Positions 23,101 through 34,513 of a stretch of 64,000 nucleotides of DNA are shown here, piece after piece (within the stretch, counting starts at the first letter, position 1; each line of letters begins with the position of its first letter). The translations under genes and the position numbers were made by a program. The DNA comes from Globodera rostochiensis (lineage: Eukaryota > Nematoda > Chromadorea > Rhabditida > Heteroderidae). The stretch covers positions 2,366,142-2,430,141 of the forward strand of contig JAEVLN010000005.1 of the NCBI GenBank assembly GCA_018350325.1, written 5' to 3'. The notes beneath the pieces were generated by a model. It was not told where the DNA came from. It saw nothing but the letters and a program-made list of their open reading frames with translations, and did no database searches.

Positions 23101-23323
23101 ACATTTTTATACAATCGTTGGTCACAACTGTGGAGTCACCACGGCACTCGCTGTGCTTTTTCTTGTTTTTGTTGTTGTACTTTTTCTTTTTTGCATTGGC
23201 CCCTCGCCCAGCCGCAGCGTTTGTCGATGCCACCGCCTTTGCCGCCCCGCGTTTAGCGGTGGTGACAACGGTCGCGGACGACAGAACGAAGGCGTTTAAA
23301 AATGAGCGCGACAAATAATACAT
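18034..23323 (-). CDS. GTPBP10: Obg-family GTPase, GTPBP10-like; nine exons, 488 aa
   Basis: Minus-strand exons: 23323-23064, 22807-22630, 22116-21986, 20939-20672, 20301-20156, 19608-19507, 18579-18462, 18350-18249, 18195-18034. They sum to 1467 nt, an exact open frame of 488 aa. The Obg fold (about residues 75-190) shows the Gly-rich pattern VRAGAGGNGLPKYNGIGGSGG. The G domain follows: G1 GFPNAGKS (213-220), a Thr-rich switch I (AAYPFTTT), G3 DLPG (316-319), G4 NKVD (392-395), G5 SAK (about 450). The VDVHGFQL segment and the short Obg Gly motif resemble human GTPBP10 more than MTG2. These GTPases assist large-ribosomal-subunit assembly (mitochondrial or nucleolar); the basic, Ala-rich N-terminus could be a targeting peptide (inference). 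Acidic inserts (DEDGDEHTGGEH; EEEEEK) lengthen it compared with the roughly 390-aa human protein. Intron 7 uses a GC donor. Several introns hold MITEs or microsatellites. Confidence 0.93.
18590..19480. repeat. A-rich degenerate repeat in GTPase intron 6
   Basis: About 900 bp of strand-biased A/C-rich sequence built from scrambled copies of GATGGAATCAGAAATGCAAT, CATTAGAAAAACACA and ACACAAACCAATA. Spacing is irregular, so it is a decayed minisatellite, not a clean tandem array. It fills most of intron 6 (18580-19506). The Lys/Asn-rich open frame through it is compositional. Confidence 0.8.
20117..20150. repeat. (CT)n microsatellite next to a splice donor
   Basis: About 17 CT dinucleotides on the plus strand, (AG)n in the gene's sense. 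It starts a few bases after the exon 5 donor at 20156/20155 of the GTPase gene, so length changes here lie close to the 5' splice site without touching coding sequence. Confidence 0.9.
21273..21617. mobile_element. hAT-type MITE (CAGGGCCGTAGCCA ends), 345 bp
   Basis: The ends are CAGGGCCGTAGCCA and TGGCTATGGCCCTG, inverted repeats of the type common in hAT elements. Flanking octamers GGTCCATT and GGGGCATT agree at 6 of 8 positions, a decayed 8-bp TSD. It sits in intron 3 of the GTPase gene. The interior has G- and C-tracts and no transposase. Confidence 0.7.
22185..22507. mobile_element. Inverted-repeat element (GAACACGAATCCGAGCTCGG family), copy 1
   Basis: The left half has CTGAGCTCGGAATTTGCGAATGCC and the right half CATTCGCAAAATCCGAGCCCGG then GTTCGTGTTCTACGCTTATTTTTACCC; these are inverted relative to each other. 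The same ends occur in the better preserved copy at 62.80-63.07 kb. It occupies GTPase intron 2 (22117-22629). The left terminus is degraded. Confidence 0.6.
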
Positions 23324-23484
23324 TTTGGTGACAAAATTATTTTTAGGCAAAAAAAATTAAATTGAAAAATGAAAATTCAAATCTTAAATCGATTGGTTAG
23401 CAACCAAATAGTCGGACACAAAAATGTGTACGACAAATTGCGTTTAAAAAAACAAAACAAAACAAAGACAATAAAAATAATAAT

Positions 23485-23702
23485 TAGGGCCACAAATTAT
23501 ATGGACAAAAAATCTCGAAATTCGTTTTTATTGCATTTTTGTTAAGGAATTTTTGGAAATGGCGAAATATGGATAAAAATATGGAATATGGATTATAAAA
23601 TGGGCTCTAGAAGCTCCAAACAAAGTTAAAAACACTATTTATGGTATTTATACGCTATTCCGCGCAAAAAAAATATGGATTTCCATATAATTTGTGGCCC
23701 TA
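23485..23702. mobile_element. hAT-type MITE (TAGGGCCACAAATTATATGGA ends), 218 bp
   Basis: The termini TAGGGCCACAAATTATATGG and CCATATAATTTGTGGCCCTA are perfect inverted repeats. The flanks are a perfect 8-bp duplication, ATAATAAT (23477-23484 and 23703-23710), as expected for hAT insertion, although the octamer is low complexity. It lies about 160 bp upstream of the GTPase start codon. Confidence 0.8.
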
Positions 23703-23795
23703 ATAATAATTAATTCATCGAAATTGCATTAGTAAATCATTTCCATGGCGATTTGCTCGCATAGCGATTAGATTTTTTCAAAAAAGTTTTAAATT

Positions 23796-23862
23796 TTGTC
23801 CTAGTGGTCGGTGTGCTTTTCAACAAAAAAAGGATCGGGGTTCGAATCCCCTCCATGTATTG
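23796..23862 (+). tRNA. tRNA-like sequence, degenerate
   Basis: GGGGTTCGAATCCCC is a perfect T-arm with B-box, and upstream TCCTAGTGGTCGGTGTGC resembles an A-box/D-arm at about the right distance. I could not fold a convincing anticodon stem or acceptor stem, because the middle is A-rich (CAACAAAAAAAGG). It could be a tRNA pseudogene or a tRNA-derived SINE head. Confidence 0.3.
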
Positions 23863-24705
23863 CTAATTTTCTGTGATTTTATTCAGCATTTAGGTAATTG
23901 GGATGAGCCAAATTCCGTAAATTGCTTCATATCCACTCAATCAGACAAGTCGGGTATCTATCGAAAGTGCCTGATGTGCAGAACTTATTTGTAAGCATAA
24001 GCTAAACCCATTTGATGCTTCCCAAAAAGTTATAGTCCATAAGCCAATTTAATTCAGGGCTTTCTAACGTTTCAAATCGCTTAACTTTTGCTTAATAAAA
24101 GATTCTAGAACATTCGGGCTTTCAATTAATATTACCGAGCAAAAAGACCGACGAAATGATCCTCGGATTTTTTCAACTAACAAAAATTGAAAATTGATCT
24201 TGAGTTTTGAGTCCGGGATTCTCGAATGAAAGTCTCTTAACATTTTATTATTCTTCTAGAGTTCCGGCAAATTAACAATTGGGGCCGGTTTTGAGCTTAT
24301 CGAAACGTTCAATAATATTGTTTATTCTTCAGATTTACGTTTATATTTTTGTTTAATCGCATTTTTATTTCGCATTTTCAATGCAATTTATTTAAATTAT
24401 ATTTTATCCATCAATTTCCCTATCTTTTGGGTCAACATTTTGCTGGGTGCAAATAAAACATTCAAATTATGAGATAAATATGGGAAAATTGCCCCACTCA
24501 CTGGACGCCGTCCGTCCGTCCCATTCGATTTTGCCCCTCAAAATATGGAAAATGTTTTGGGTATAAAAATCAAAATTATTATTTTTTTTTTAAATATTTG
24601 CCCTCAATTTTATAGAAATTTGTGGGCACTTTTCGTCAATTAGTGCCTTTTGAACAATTCGCCTTTTAAGTGCCGGAATCACCGAATTGCCAGCGTTTGT
24701 AACCA

Positions 24706-27056
24706 ATGAATTCGCCGCCCGTAGACGACGCCGGCTTCGATTTTGTGACAGAAAATGGTAATTAAATTTAATTATTTTTATTTTCACAATTAGGCGAAGT
24801 GGACACTTTGGCGGCTGAGCGAGGCAAAGGCCACAACATTGGAGAAGAAAAAGAAGTCGACGGCGTTGAAGAGGCGGAAACAAAGTCCGACAAATTGAAG
24901 CAGGTCGGCTTGTTGATCCAGAAAATATAATGAATCCCTCTATTTTTTTATATAAATTCTTAAACTTAATTAAAAATTATTTTTGGGCAAATGCCATTAA
25001 TTGTTCATTAAAATGTCAAAGAATTGAGCAGCATTAAACTCGGAAATTTAAAAATTAGTGTCCGGACCGGACTCAGTGCAGATTTTTTTGAGCAGTTCTG
25101 GATTTGGTATTTTCGGCATTTATCCAGTAAACTTCTACAAATGATTTGTGCAGTATTTATTGCTCGGATTTGAATTTTCTACCATACCATATTTTGGAAG
25201 TTTTTCGTGTATATCTATTCGATTTTTGGCACTATTAAACAACCCAAAGTATTCATAAACGTTCAGAAAAATGCCGCGGCACTCCAACAAGCGGACGCCG
25301 TTGCGTTGGAACGTCCGTTTGATGCTCAAAAAGTTTTTCAGCAAACGCTGTTGAAGTTGGCGGAGTATCAGAACGAACAGCGACAGAATCAAACGGAGAT
25401 TTGTGTCCAAATTGGCGAGTTGAAGAAATTGGTTGGCCCCGGCGCCGGAACATTTTGTTTAGCGACGGAATTGATCACTCAGGTCGATTCAACATTATGA
25501 TCAATTCAATTTGGGTTGTAAAGACTTACATTCTTTTGGTTAATGTCTGAATTTTAATAGAAATTTTATTTTAATTTTATCCTGGCTTTAAAATATACAA
25601 CAAATTAGAGCCAAAATCATTATTAAAAATAATATTATATTTTGTTCAAAAGGCTGCGCGAGCGAATGTCGCCTCGGGGGAGGAACATCGGAAGGTGCTG
25701 ACAGAGCACGAAGCTTTGCGTGCACAAATGGCCCAAGTGAAGGAACTGCACAAAATGCAGGAACAGCGCGAGGCGCAAATGCTTTTGCGAATGGACAAGT
25801 TGCGCGGGGCGTTTAACAGCATGTTTCTTTGTAAGGCAATTTGATTAAATTATTTGAAGTTTTTTGTTAAAATTTTGAAAAACTTGAGCGGAATCGGATT
25901 TTTTAAAAGAAAATCGGGAACGGGGTTAGCCGGGATCAGGCACTGCTGGTGATCTCTCCCGAGACCCTCGATGTTCCACAAATTATAGAAGTGACTTTTC
26001 AGTGCTAACCCCCCAAAATCGATGGGATGTGGCCGCACGTGCCAACGTGTTTACGCTGGTTGAGTCCGAACGATTGATTGCCAAATGCCGTGGGGACAAA
26101 CATTCTGACCTCTTTCATCCCGGTGGTCGCTCTGTCTTTGCTGAGATGCCAATTCCAAACAAACACCATGGCATTTTCTACTTTGAACTGGAAGTTGGAG
26201 CGAAGCAGCGTGAAGATGACCGGTAATTACATAAATATTCATAAAAATGTTTGTTTTTTTCTTTTGGCCGGGGGCTCCAATAATAATCCCCCCCCCCCCC
26301 CCTAGAACAAAAGGCCAAAAATACGCCCAAACGTCAAAAAACTCATTTAAAATATTATTTAGATGCACTCTTTTCTTTGGACTTGCGCCAAGGCAAATGC
26401 CGTTGGACGATTGCGTCGGATACCACAAAGGCTCTTACGCATACGACAATTGGGGCACTTTTTGGGGTCACCCGGTTGAGAGAAGTGAATATGATGTTAG
26501 TGATACACGTGCCGTCGTTGGAATGCCGGAATTTGATCTCGGCGACATCGTCGGCTGCGGCGTCAATTTGGCAACACGCCAAATCATTTACACGAAAAAC
26601 GGCGAGCGTTTGGGTGAGAATGAATAAGAATTTTTCTGGGGGGGGGGGAGGTTTGTCAAGAAAAAAGCTTCAGACATCAATAGGAGAGATCGGACCGATC
26701 GAGATTCTCGATCGAAAATTTTGACTCGACCAAGATTTTTCGAAATGAATGCTATTTGGGCTTCTCTCGTCAAACCATATTCGCCAAAAAAACATGTTTT
26801 AAACCATGAAAATCCGCTCTCTACATATCAGATTCAAACCCAGAAATTTAAATGTTAGGCTCTCCACTGAATTTGTTCCGATATTATTTTTGCAATTTAA
26901 ATTTTATTTATTTGGATTGTTTTTGAAGACACCGCCAATTTGTTTGTTGACTTTGCCACCGATTTGTTTCCGTGCGTTTCGTCGTTCACTCCTGTCGACA
27001 AAATTGAAGCCAACTTTGGACCGAATTTCAAATTCAATATTTTCGATGGCATTTAG
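24706..27056 (+). CDS. SPRY-domain protein, SPRYSEC/RanBPM-like, intact (384 aa)
   Basis: Exons 24706-24757, 24794-24903, 25267-25482, 25653-25830, 26003-26222, 26363-26613, 26929-27056 sum to 1155 nt and stay in frame across all six introns. The N-terminus (MNSPPVDDAGFDFVTENG) is acidic with no signal peptide. Residues about 55-185 are Gln/Glu-rich and heptad-like (VFQQTLLKLAEYQNEQRQ; AQMAQVKELHKMQEQREAQM), probably a coiled coil. The SPRY domain runs from about 187 (LTPQNRWD) to the end, with [48 protein letters not shown] and NFGPNFKFNIFDGI. SPRY domains bind protein partners. Secreted members of this family in cyst nematodes are effectors, but without a signal peptide this one is predicted cytosolic. 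A TATAG acceptor-like site at 24611-24615, conserved in the copy at 31.8 kb, may be a spliced-leader site. Confidence 0.9.
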
Positions 27057-27748
27057 AAATTGGAAAAATAATAAGTTTATGATTTTTGTTGTTGTTCAAG
27101 ATTAAACCGATCAGTTTATCATTTTATTAAAGAATTTGAAAAAAAATCGTATGAGTCGGACCTATCTCGCTTAAATTTTCCTGGTTCTGGTCAAAACCCG
27201 GGATTTTAGCATGGAAATTTGACGAACCCGGGAATTTTGTTTCAATTTAATGCTAATTTTATGTTATGAATTGGAAATAAGCAACTCAATTTCTTTGCAT
27301 TTCCAGGGATGATGGTTGTTGATCACCAAGATTTGTGCTGTCTGTCTTTGTCAAATCATTGATTTTTCATCAAAGGCTCAATTAAGACCAATTTGACCGG
27401 ATGATTTCTATGAAAAAAAGTTAAAACTTCCAAAAAAAGTTTTGATGAAAAATCATAGACTAAATCAACGGGTTGACAAAGCAATAAAACAGATTCGCAA
27501 GAAATGAAGCGATTTTTATGCATTTTGTCACTATAATGAAAATTACTAATCCATTCAATCAAAAAATGTGTCGGAGGCCTTACTTTTTATGAACTCCTCC
27601 GACTTTCAACAACAAGAAAAATGGACAAATGTTAAAAATTGCGAAAAGATTGAACAATAAATTCTATTTTGTTACAAATTTATTTGAAGTTTTTTATTTA
27701 ATTGTCCATTTTATATTTTAGTGTCAAAAATGGCGCGGTGAACACATC

Positions 27749-28421
27749 TCAACGGTTAAGGCTGTACATCACATCCAGTCCTTGCTTTAGGATACTCAAA
27801 CACTGCCCCAACATTTTTAAGTCCGATTTAGTGGCACCAGGAGAATTGTAACAATTCTTCACCAGATCACGACAATGCCGAATCACACCATCAACCTGAT
27901 TTAATTTAAAATTCTATTAATAATTGAAATTTAATTTTTAAAAACTGAAATTTACGTATTCGGGAGTGTTAATATCAAGGCCGTATGAACTGAGCAATGG
28001 CCCTTCAGTAAAGCTGTGTCCGTAGTTTGGAACACATCTGATTGCTAAATTTTAACGGTGAAACATTACAAATTGAATGAAAATCGATTGCTTTTTAGAA
28101 TTAAATTATAATTATGTACTATTGTAATTCAAATCCATAAACAAAAAACGCTTATATAAATAAAAATGTTTGCTTATTGAATAAGCACAATTCCATTACC
28201 AACGTATAAGCGTCCCGCCTCGCATTTCATAGAATTGAAGCCGATGCCGTCGATAACTGGGACAGCTCGAAGCGATTTGACAGCATCAGCAAACGTTCTT
28301 TTGCATGTCGAAATCTGAAAATGATCTGAGTAATTAAATTCTACGAATTCTTTCTGCGATAATTTTCTAAATTTACCTGACGGGCTCTTTCTTCAGGTGT
28401 CATTTGCACTTGAGGCTCCAT
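27749..28421 (-). CDS. Unknown small protein D1, four exons, 131 aa
   Basis: Minus-strand exons 28421-28377, 28314-28200, 28044-27956, 27895-27749 sum to 396 nt and are in frame, starting MEPQVQMTPEERARQ. Later motifs are DAVKSLRAVPVIDGIGFNSM, CEAGRLY, SSYGLDINTPEYVDGVIRHC and NSPGATKSDLK. There is no signal peptide or membrane span, and it is predicted mainly helical. A close paralogue is at 30.1 kb with identical internal exon lengths (115, 89). It lies tail-to-tail with the intact SPRY gene and was duplicated with it. I do not recognise the family. Confidence 0.75.
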
Positions 28422-28429
28422 TTTTCTGT

Positions 28430-29200
28430 TTTGTCGAAGTGGAGTAAAAGTGCCAAATTTGTTAAGAAATTTAAATCAATTAAAAGCTCAAAAGATCAGT
28501 GTTTACAGGACAAACGGGGGCTAATGAACGGATAAATCAAAGCATTATATAGAATAGTCGAAAGTAAGTGATTTGATAAGCTTATTTTAATGTAAAATCG
28601 CCAAAAATCAGGACTTTTTTGTGGTTAAAAGAATTGGAGGGGGGGGGCAAAGAATAAAAAATGAAAAACGAACATTGACCGATTGATAGTGATGACTGTT
28701 GATGGGTGGATGGATGACCCAATGCCAATGTTTGATCCCTTAGGTAAAAAGGATGCCATTTTTTGATTATTGACCAAAAATAATGTTTATTCCATTTTGT
28801 GGGGGTCATCCATACGTACATATACCTATTAGTGTTAGATTTTGCTGACCAAACTTTAAAATTCAATTTTACCACAAATTCTGTTATCAAAACCCGGAGC
28901 TCGGGAAATCTGAAAAACTGGGGAACATTCCCGAGTCTCGATTAAATACTTTTAAAAATGGTTGAGTGGTTTATTTAGAAATCGGCACAATTTTGTTGAA
29001 AACCCCGATTTGATGGCATTCAAAACATAATAATAAATAATCAATGACACCAATCACCGCAAAGGAACGGAAGAACCATCATTTCCTCAAAAATATGCCA
29101 ATCCGTTCACACATTGGCATTCGGCATGTGCCATCCATCAAAGTCAATTAGCCGGTCATGTTTGCACTTGGAAATGGACAAAATACTTCAAATTGATTGA
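28430..29200. other. Intergenic spacer
   Basis: No gene is supported. The interval has a G-run near 28639 and a short stretch (28575-28620) resembling the interior of the Mutator-like MITEs (AATGTAAAATCGCCAAAAATC). Confidence 0.5.
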
Positions 29201-29214
29201 TTTAATCAACAAAT

Positions 29215-29475
29215 CCACGGCACGCCGTCCTATCGGCACTGTTTTGCAACAAAAAAATCACTGCGAATTTTGGAGCTATCGGACATTCTCCAAAATAAAA
29301 ATCCGATTTTTAAAAGTTTAAATTTATTGGCGAGTTAAATTTTGTGAAAGCGCCGAATAACAAATGTTAGCGGCAGAATTGATCAGCCTTCGTCAACAGC
29401 CTTTTGCGCCTTCTTTTTGTACACATAGCCGCCAACTTTGGAGCCAAAGTTGTGATCCAAAACGGCATTTCCGCC
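29215..29475 (-). pseudogene. C-type lectin remnant
   Basis: Minus-strand pieces match the lectin gene at 35-36 kb: CACGGCACGCCGTCCTATCG (29217-29236) corresponds to the exon around 35435, and the end piece encodes GGYVYKKKAQKAVDEG then stop, with the second conserved Cys changed to Tyr. Most of the domain between is missing. It precedes the D2/SPRY block. Confidence 0.7.
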
Positions 29476-30103
29476 GGACCGACGAGCATCGACATTTTTT
29501 TATAAAAATTCAAACCGGCAATTTATAGGGCAAAAACCAGGAATTTTTCTGGTTCTGGTCAAAACTCGGGGATTTTTTTGGAAAAACCCAATTTTTAAAA
29601 GCCGGAAATTTATTGGGCAAAAACTGGGAATTTATAGAACGTAAAAACGGGAATTTCCAGAATTTTCCCGATCCTGGTCAAAACCCAGGGATTTTAGCAT
29701 GGAAATTTGACGAACCCGGGTAATTTTATGTTATGTATTGGGAATAAAACAACTCAATTTCCATTCCAGCAGGGATGATGGTTGATCACCACGATTTGTG
29801 CTGTCTGTCTTTGTCAAATCATTGATTTTTAGTTTACGATTTTTCATCAAACGCTCAATTAAGATCAATTTGACCGTGATGATTTCTATGAAAAAAAGTT
29901 AAAAACTTTAACAAATCCGTTCCTTACTTTTTATGGACTCCTCCGACTTTCAACAATAAAAATGGACAAATGTTAAAAATTGCGAAAAGATTGAAAAATA
30001 AATTTCAATTACAAATTCTTAAATTTGCTTTTTTGTCTAAATTCTAAATTTTGTCCATTTTAAATTTTAGTGTCAAAAATGGCGCGGCTTTTTCTTTGTT
30101 GCA

Positions 30104-30971
30104 CTACTCACTGTCAAGACTGTACATCAAATCCAGCCCTTGCTTCAAAATGCTCAACCACTGAGCCAACTCTTCCAAGTCCGATTTAGTGGCACCAGGA
30201 GAATTGTAACAATTCTTCACAAGATCTCGACAATGCCAAATCACATCATCAACCTGATTTATTTTTTAAATTTTATTAATAATTGAAATTTAATTTAAAA
30301 AAAGTGAAATTTACGTATTGAGGCGAGTTAATGTCAAGGCTGAATGAGCTGAGCGAAGCCCCTTCAGTAAAGCTGCGACTGTCGCGTGAAATACTTGCGA
30401 GTGCTAAATTTAAATGGTGAACATTTTAATTTATAAATTAAATAAATCGATTGCTTTTAGAATCAAATAATAATTATGTACCTAATAAATGCTACTTTAA
30501 TACTTTAAATAAAAATGTTTGCTTATTGAATAAGCACAATTTCATTACCAGTGTATAAGCGTCCCGCCTCGCATTTCATAGAATTGAAGCCGATGCTGTC
30601 GATAACAGGGACAGCTCGAACCGATTTGAGCACAGAAATGAACGTTTTTTGGCATAACGATACCTGAAATGATCTGAGAGTTGATCTAAATTAAATGCTT
30701 TAAAATGGATGGCATTTCAGGCCGTTTGACCCATACGTCTTACCAATGTTTGCATTTGGCTTAGCCAGCCACCAATTCGCTGCAACAAGAAGCGATCAAA
30801 GGCCACCGAAACGCGGGTTTGCCCCCATTTTAGGCTTAAGGGAACGAAGCTGACAAGCTCTAAAATCAGCTCCGTAGGCATTTTTTTTGGTGGCTTCATC
30901 ATTTTTGGTAAAAATATTTTTGGTGGTGTGCCATGCGCCCGTCCAACAGGGAAAGGATGCCCCTCCGCCAT
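30104..30971 (-). CDS. D2: F-box-like exon joined to the D1-type protein (193 aa)
   Basis: Exons 30663-30549, 30403-30315 and 30253-30104 are paralogous to D1 exons 2-4 (AVPVIDSIGFNSMKCEAGRLY; NSPGATKSDLEELAQWLSIL). The short D1 first exon is absent. Instead an open exon 30971-30744 ends at a strong donor (ACATTG|GTAAGA) in phase 0, matching the phase of the next exon. The whole is 582 nt in frame. This first exon holds PTELILELVSFVPLSLKWGQ followed by TRVSVAFDRFLL, resembling a nematode F-box (LPxEILxEI...V.....F). If real, the product would link an SCF-type adaptor to the D module (inference). The join rests on splice phase only. Confidence 0.55.
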
Positions 30972-31127
30972 TTGTATCTAATGACCAATCAGAAAATGCT
31001 GATAAATCTTCAGAAAGAATTTGGCGGCGAAGTTCAAAGTGCCTCATTACAATGTTGGGGCACAATTTTTAGTGAGTTTAAGTGGGGTTGCTGAAAGTGC
31101 ATTTTCGAAGCTTCAGTGTTTTATTGA

Positions 31128-31275
31128 AAATGCCATTTTTAAAGTGATAAAAATGTCATCTTTAGTCTTTAAAATGCCATCTTTAGTGTTAAAAATGCCA
31201 TCTTTAGTGTTAAAAATGCCATCTTTAGTGTTAAAATGCCACCTTTAGAGGTACAAATGTGCCATCTTCAGAGGG
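31128..31275. repeat. 24-26 bp minisatellite, about six units
   Basis: Units read close to TAAAAATGCCATCTTTAGTGT, with the last two degenerate (AATGCCACCTTTAGAGG, AATGTGCCATCTTCAGAGG). The array lies between D2 and the second SPRY gene. The open frame through it is a consequence of the repeat. Confidence 0.9.
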
Positions 31276-31801
31276 GGTACATAATCCGTCCGGCACCCGG
31301 ACACGAATGATTTCTGGGCCTTTCGGCGTACCGGTTACGGCGAATTCACAATTGGGGCCGGTGTTGAGCTTATCGAAACGTTCAAAAATATTATTTTTTT
31401 AGATTTACGATTTGATTTAATTACATTTATGGCAAATTCTCATAGAATTCCATTTATGTGCAAAAATTCTTTAAATTATATTTTATCCATTTTCCCATCT
31501 TTTTTTGGGTCAGCATTTTACTGGGAGCAAATAAAACATTCAAATTTATGAGATAAAATATGGGAAAATTGCCCCACTCACTGGACGCCGTCCGTCCATT
31601 CTCTCATTTTTTCTCTCAAATTATGGAAAATGTTTTGGGTATAAAACATTTGTCGTAATTAAATCAAAATTCATTCTTTTTTTCTTCAAAATAATTGTCC
31701 TCAAATTGTAGAATATTTGTGGGCACTTTTCGTCAATTTGTGCCTTTTGAACAATTTGCTTTTTAAGTGCCGGAATCGCCGAATTGCAGCGTTTGTAACC
31801 A

Positions 31802-34513
31802 ATGAATTCGCCGCCCGTAGACGACGCCGGCTTCGATTTTGTGACAGAAAATGGTAAAAATTAATTATTTAAATTTAATTATTTTATTTATTTTTACAAT
31901 TAGGCGAAGTGGACATTTTGGCCACTGAGCGAGGCAAAGGCCACACCATCGGAGAAGAAAAAGGAGTTGACGGCGGTGAGGAGGTGCAAACAAAGTCCAA
32001 CAAATTGGAGCAGGTCGGCTTGTTGATCCAGAAAATATAAAGAATCCTTCTATTTTTTTATATAATTTTTTAAACAATAATTTTTCGGCAAATGCCATGA
32101 ATTGATTGTGCAGCATTTATTGCTCAGATTTGAATTTTCTAACATATTTTTGACGTTTTTCGTTTATATTTATTCGATTTTTGGCACTATTAAACAGACA
32201 AAATTATTCTTCACGTTCAGAAGAATGCCACGGCACTCGAACAAGCGGACGTTGTTGCGTTGGAACGTCCGTTTGATGCGCACAAAGTTTTGCAGCAAAC
32301 GCTGTTGAAGTTGGAGGAGTATCAGAACGAACAGCGACAGAACCAAACGGAGATTTGTGTCCAAATTGGCGAGTTGCAGAAATTGGTTGGCCCCGGAGCC
32401 GGCACATTTTGTTTAGCGACAGAATTGATCACTCAGGTCGATTCAACGTTATGATTAATTCAATTTGTGTTGTAAATACTCATTATCAAAAATAATATAT
32501 ATTATATATTTTAATGTAAATTTGTTCAAAAGGCTGCGCGAGCGAATGTCGCCTCGGGGGAGGAACATCGGAAGCTGCTGACAGAGCTCGAAGCTTTGCG
32601 CGCCCAAATGGCCCAAGTGAAGGGACTGCACAAAATGCAGGAACAGCGCGAGGCGAAAATGCTTTTGAGAATGGACAAATTGTGCGGGGCTTTTAACAGC
32701 ATGTTTCTTGGTGAGGCAATTTGATCAAATTCTCTAAAAATTTAGTGATTTAAAGAAACATCGGGATCGGGATTAGCCGGAATTGAAAACCCCGAGATCG
32801 GCTTTTCCCGATTAAATTTTTTGATAAATATATTTAAATTTCATTTTTTAAATACTTTTTTCAGTGCTAACCCCCCAAAATCGATGGGATGTCGCCGCAT
32901 GTGCCAAAGTGTTTACGCTGGTTGAGCCCAAGCGATTGATTGTCAAATGCCGCGATGACAAACATTCTGATGGCTTTCATCCCGGTGCTTGCTCTGTCTT
33001 TGCTGAGATGCCAATTCCAAACAACGACCGTGGCATTTTCTACTACGAACTGAAAATCGTAGAGGCAGGGAAAGGGTAATTAATAAATATCATAAAAATG
33101 ATTGTTTTCTAATCCCCGCCCCCCTAAGAATACACCAAATCGTCAAAAACTCTTTTTTAAAATATTATTTAGATGCTCTGTTTTCTTTGGATTTGCGCCA
33201 AAGCAAATGCCGTTGGACGATTGCGTCGGATATTACGAAGGCTCTTACGCATACGGAAGCTGGGGCACTTTTTGGGGCCACGAATTTGAGCGATGTGCCC
33301 ATGAGGGTGATACTCCTAGAGATCGGACTGGATCTGGATCCAGACCAGGATTTTCCAGGACTCCCGATTTGGAATCCTGGTATTTTCATCGAAACACCAG
33401 GACCAGGATATCCTGGAAACCAGGGTTTTTAATCCTGGTAAATCCAGATCCAGGTCCGGGATTTTTCAAAATTCCGGTCTCTAGATAATACTCTGCAGTT
33501 TGGTGCCGGCGACGTTGTCGGCTGTGGCATCAATTTGGCAACGCGTCAAATCATTTACACGAAAAACGGCGAGCGTTTGGGTGAGAAATAGGGATGTGTG
33601 GCGGAAATGCCCAAAATTATTAAGACTGGGTTTTGTTTGGAACGGCTTCGGATTTCTTTCCGAAGTTTTGACCGAGACTTCTTCTTGGTTCGAGAACTCT
33701 CTTTTTAGGATTGACCTGGAGACTGAGATTTGACCGAGAATATTTCTCGGGACCAATCAACCGATTTTCACTTTGCAAAAAAGCGATAGAATTTAATTGA
33801 CAGAAGGAAATAAATTTGAATATGATTTTGTGAACAATGAACAGCTCGAATAGTTGGTCCAATGAAAATTGTGAACGGTGTGAAATGTGAATGGTTGGTG
33901 TGAATGGTATGAATTGATAGTAAAAATGGTGAATGGTGAGTTTTTTAGCAAAAGCCTTTCCTTTTTAAAGGCTTTATTAAGAGGGGCGGGGCGAAGCAAT
34001 TATTTTAATATTATTGATTGGAAAGAAAGGAAGGAAAAAATATGGATTGGGGACAAATTGCTTTTTGAAATGGAAAACTGTCGCTTTTTCGCGACAGGAT
34101 GGCATTTTTAGGATCGAAAACCCCAAATTTAGGACCGAATAGGATCGTCAAAACGACGAATTTTTCGACTAAAAGTCTCGCCAAAACAAAGCTGCGGAAA
34201 AAATAGGTTAAAGCCTAAAAATCCCATCCCTAATGAGAAAGAATAAGAATTTTTCTGGCGTTTTTTCAAGAAAAAAAATTCCGACATCAAATTCAAACCC
34301 AATATTTAAATGTCAGGTTCTCCTACTGATGTTCAGATTATTATTTTTGCAATTTAAATTTTATTTATTTTGATTGTTTTTGCAGACACCGCCAATGTGT
34401 TTGTCGATTCTGCCGCCGATTTGTTTCCGTGCGCTTCGTTGTGGAACATTGGCGACAAAATTGAAGCCAACTTTGGACCAAACTTCAAATTCAATATTTT
34501 CGATGGCATTTAG
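31802..34513 (+). pseudogene. SPRY-domain gene copy B, disrupted by a MITE
   Basis: The exon structure is that of the intact gene at 24706: 31802-31853, 31904-32013, 32221-32436, 32533-32710, 32865-33075, 33173-33580, 34386-34513; exons 1-4 and 7 have identical lengths. Motifs include [43 protein letters not shown] and FGPNFKFNIFDGI. Exon 6 carries an extra 178 nt (33316-33493) that shift the frame and bring a stop at 33486-33488; leaving that segment out makes every phase agree. As it stands the product would be truncated inside the SPRY domain with an unrelated tail. Exons 1-5 look intact, so inactivation is recent, or alternative splicing could bypass exon 6. Confidence 0.85.
33316..33486. 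mobile_element. MITE inserted in SPRY exon 6
   Basis: The ends CTAGAGATCGG and CCGGTCTCTAG are inverted repeats; the interior is palindromic GGATCTGGATCCAGACCAGG and its reverse. The flanks TGATACTC and TAATACTC are a near-perfect 8-bp target duplication. It is related to the TAGAGCCCGG hAT-like elements at 38.97, 48.29 and 58.14 kb. Confidence 0.8.
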
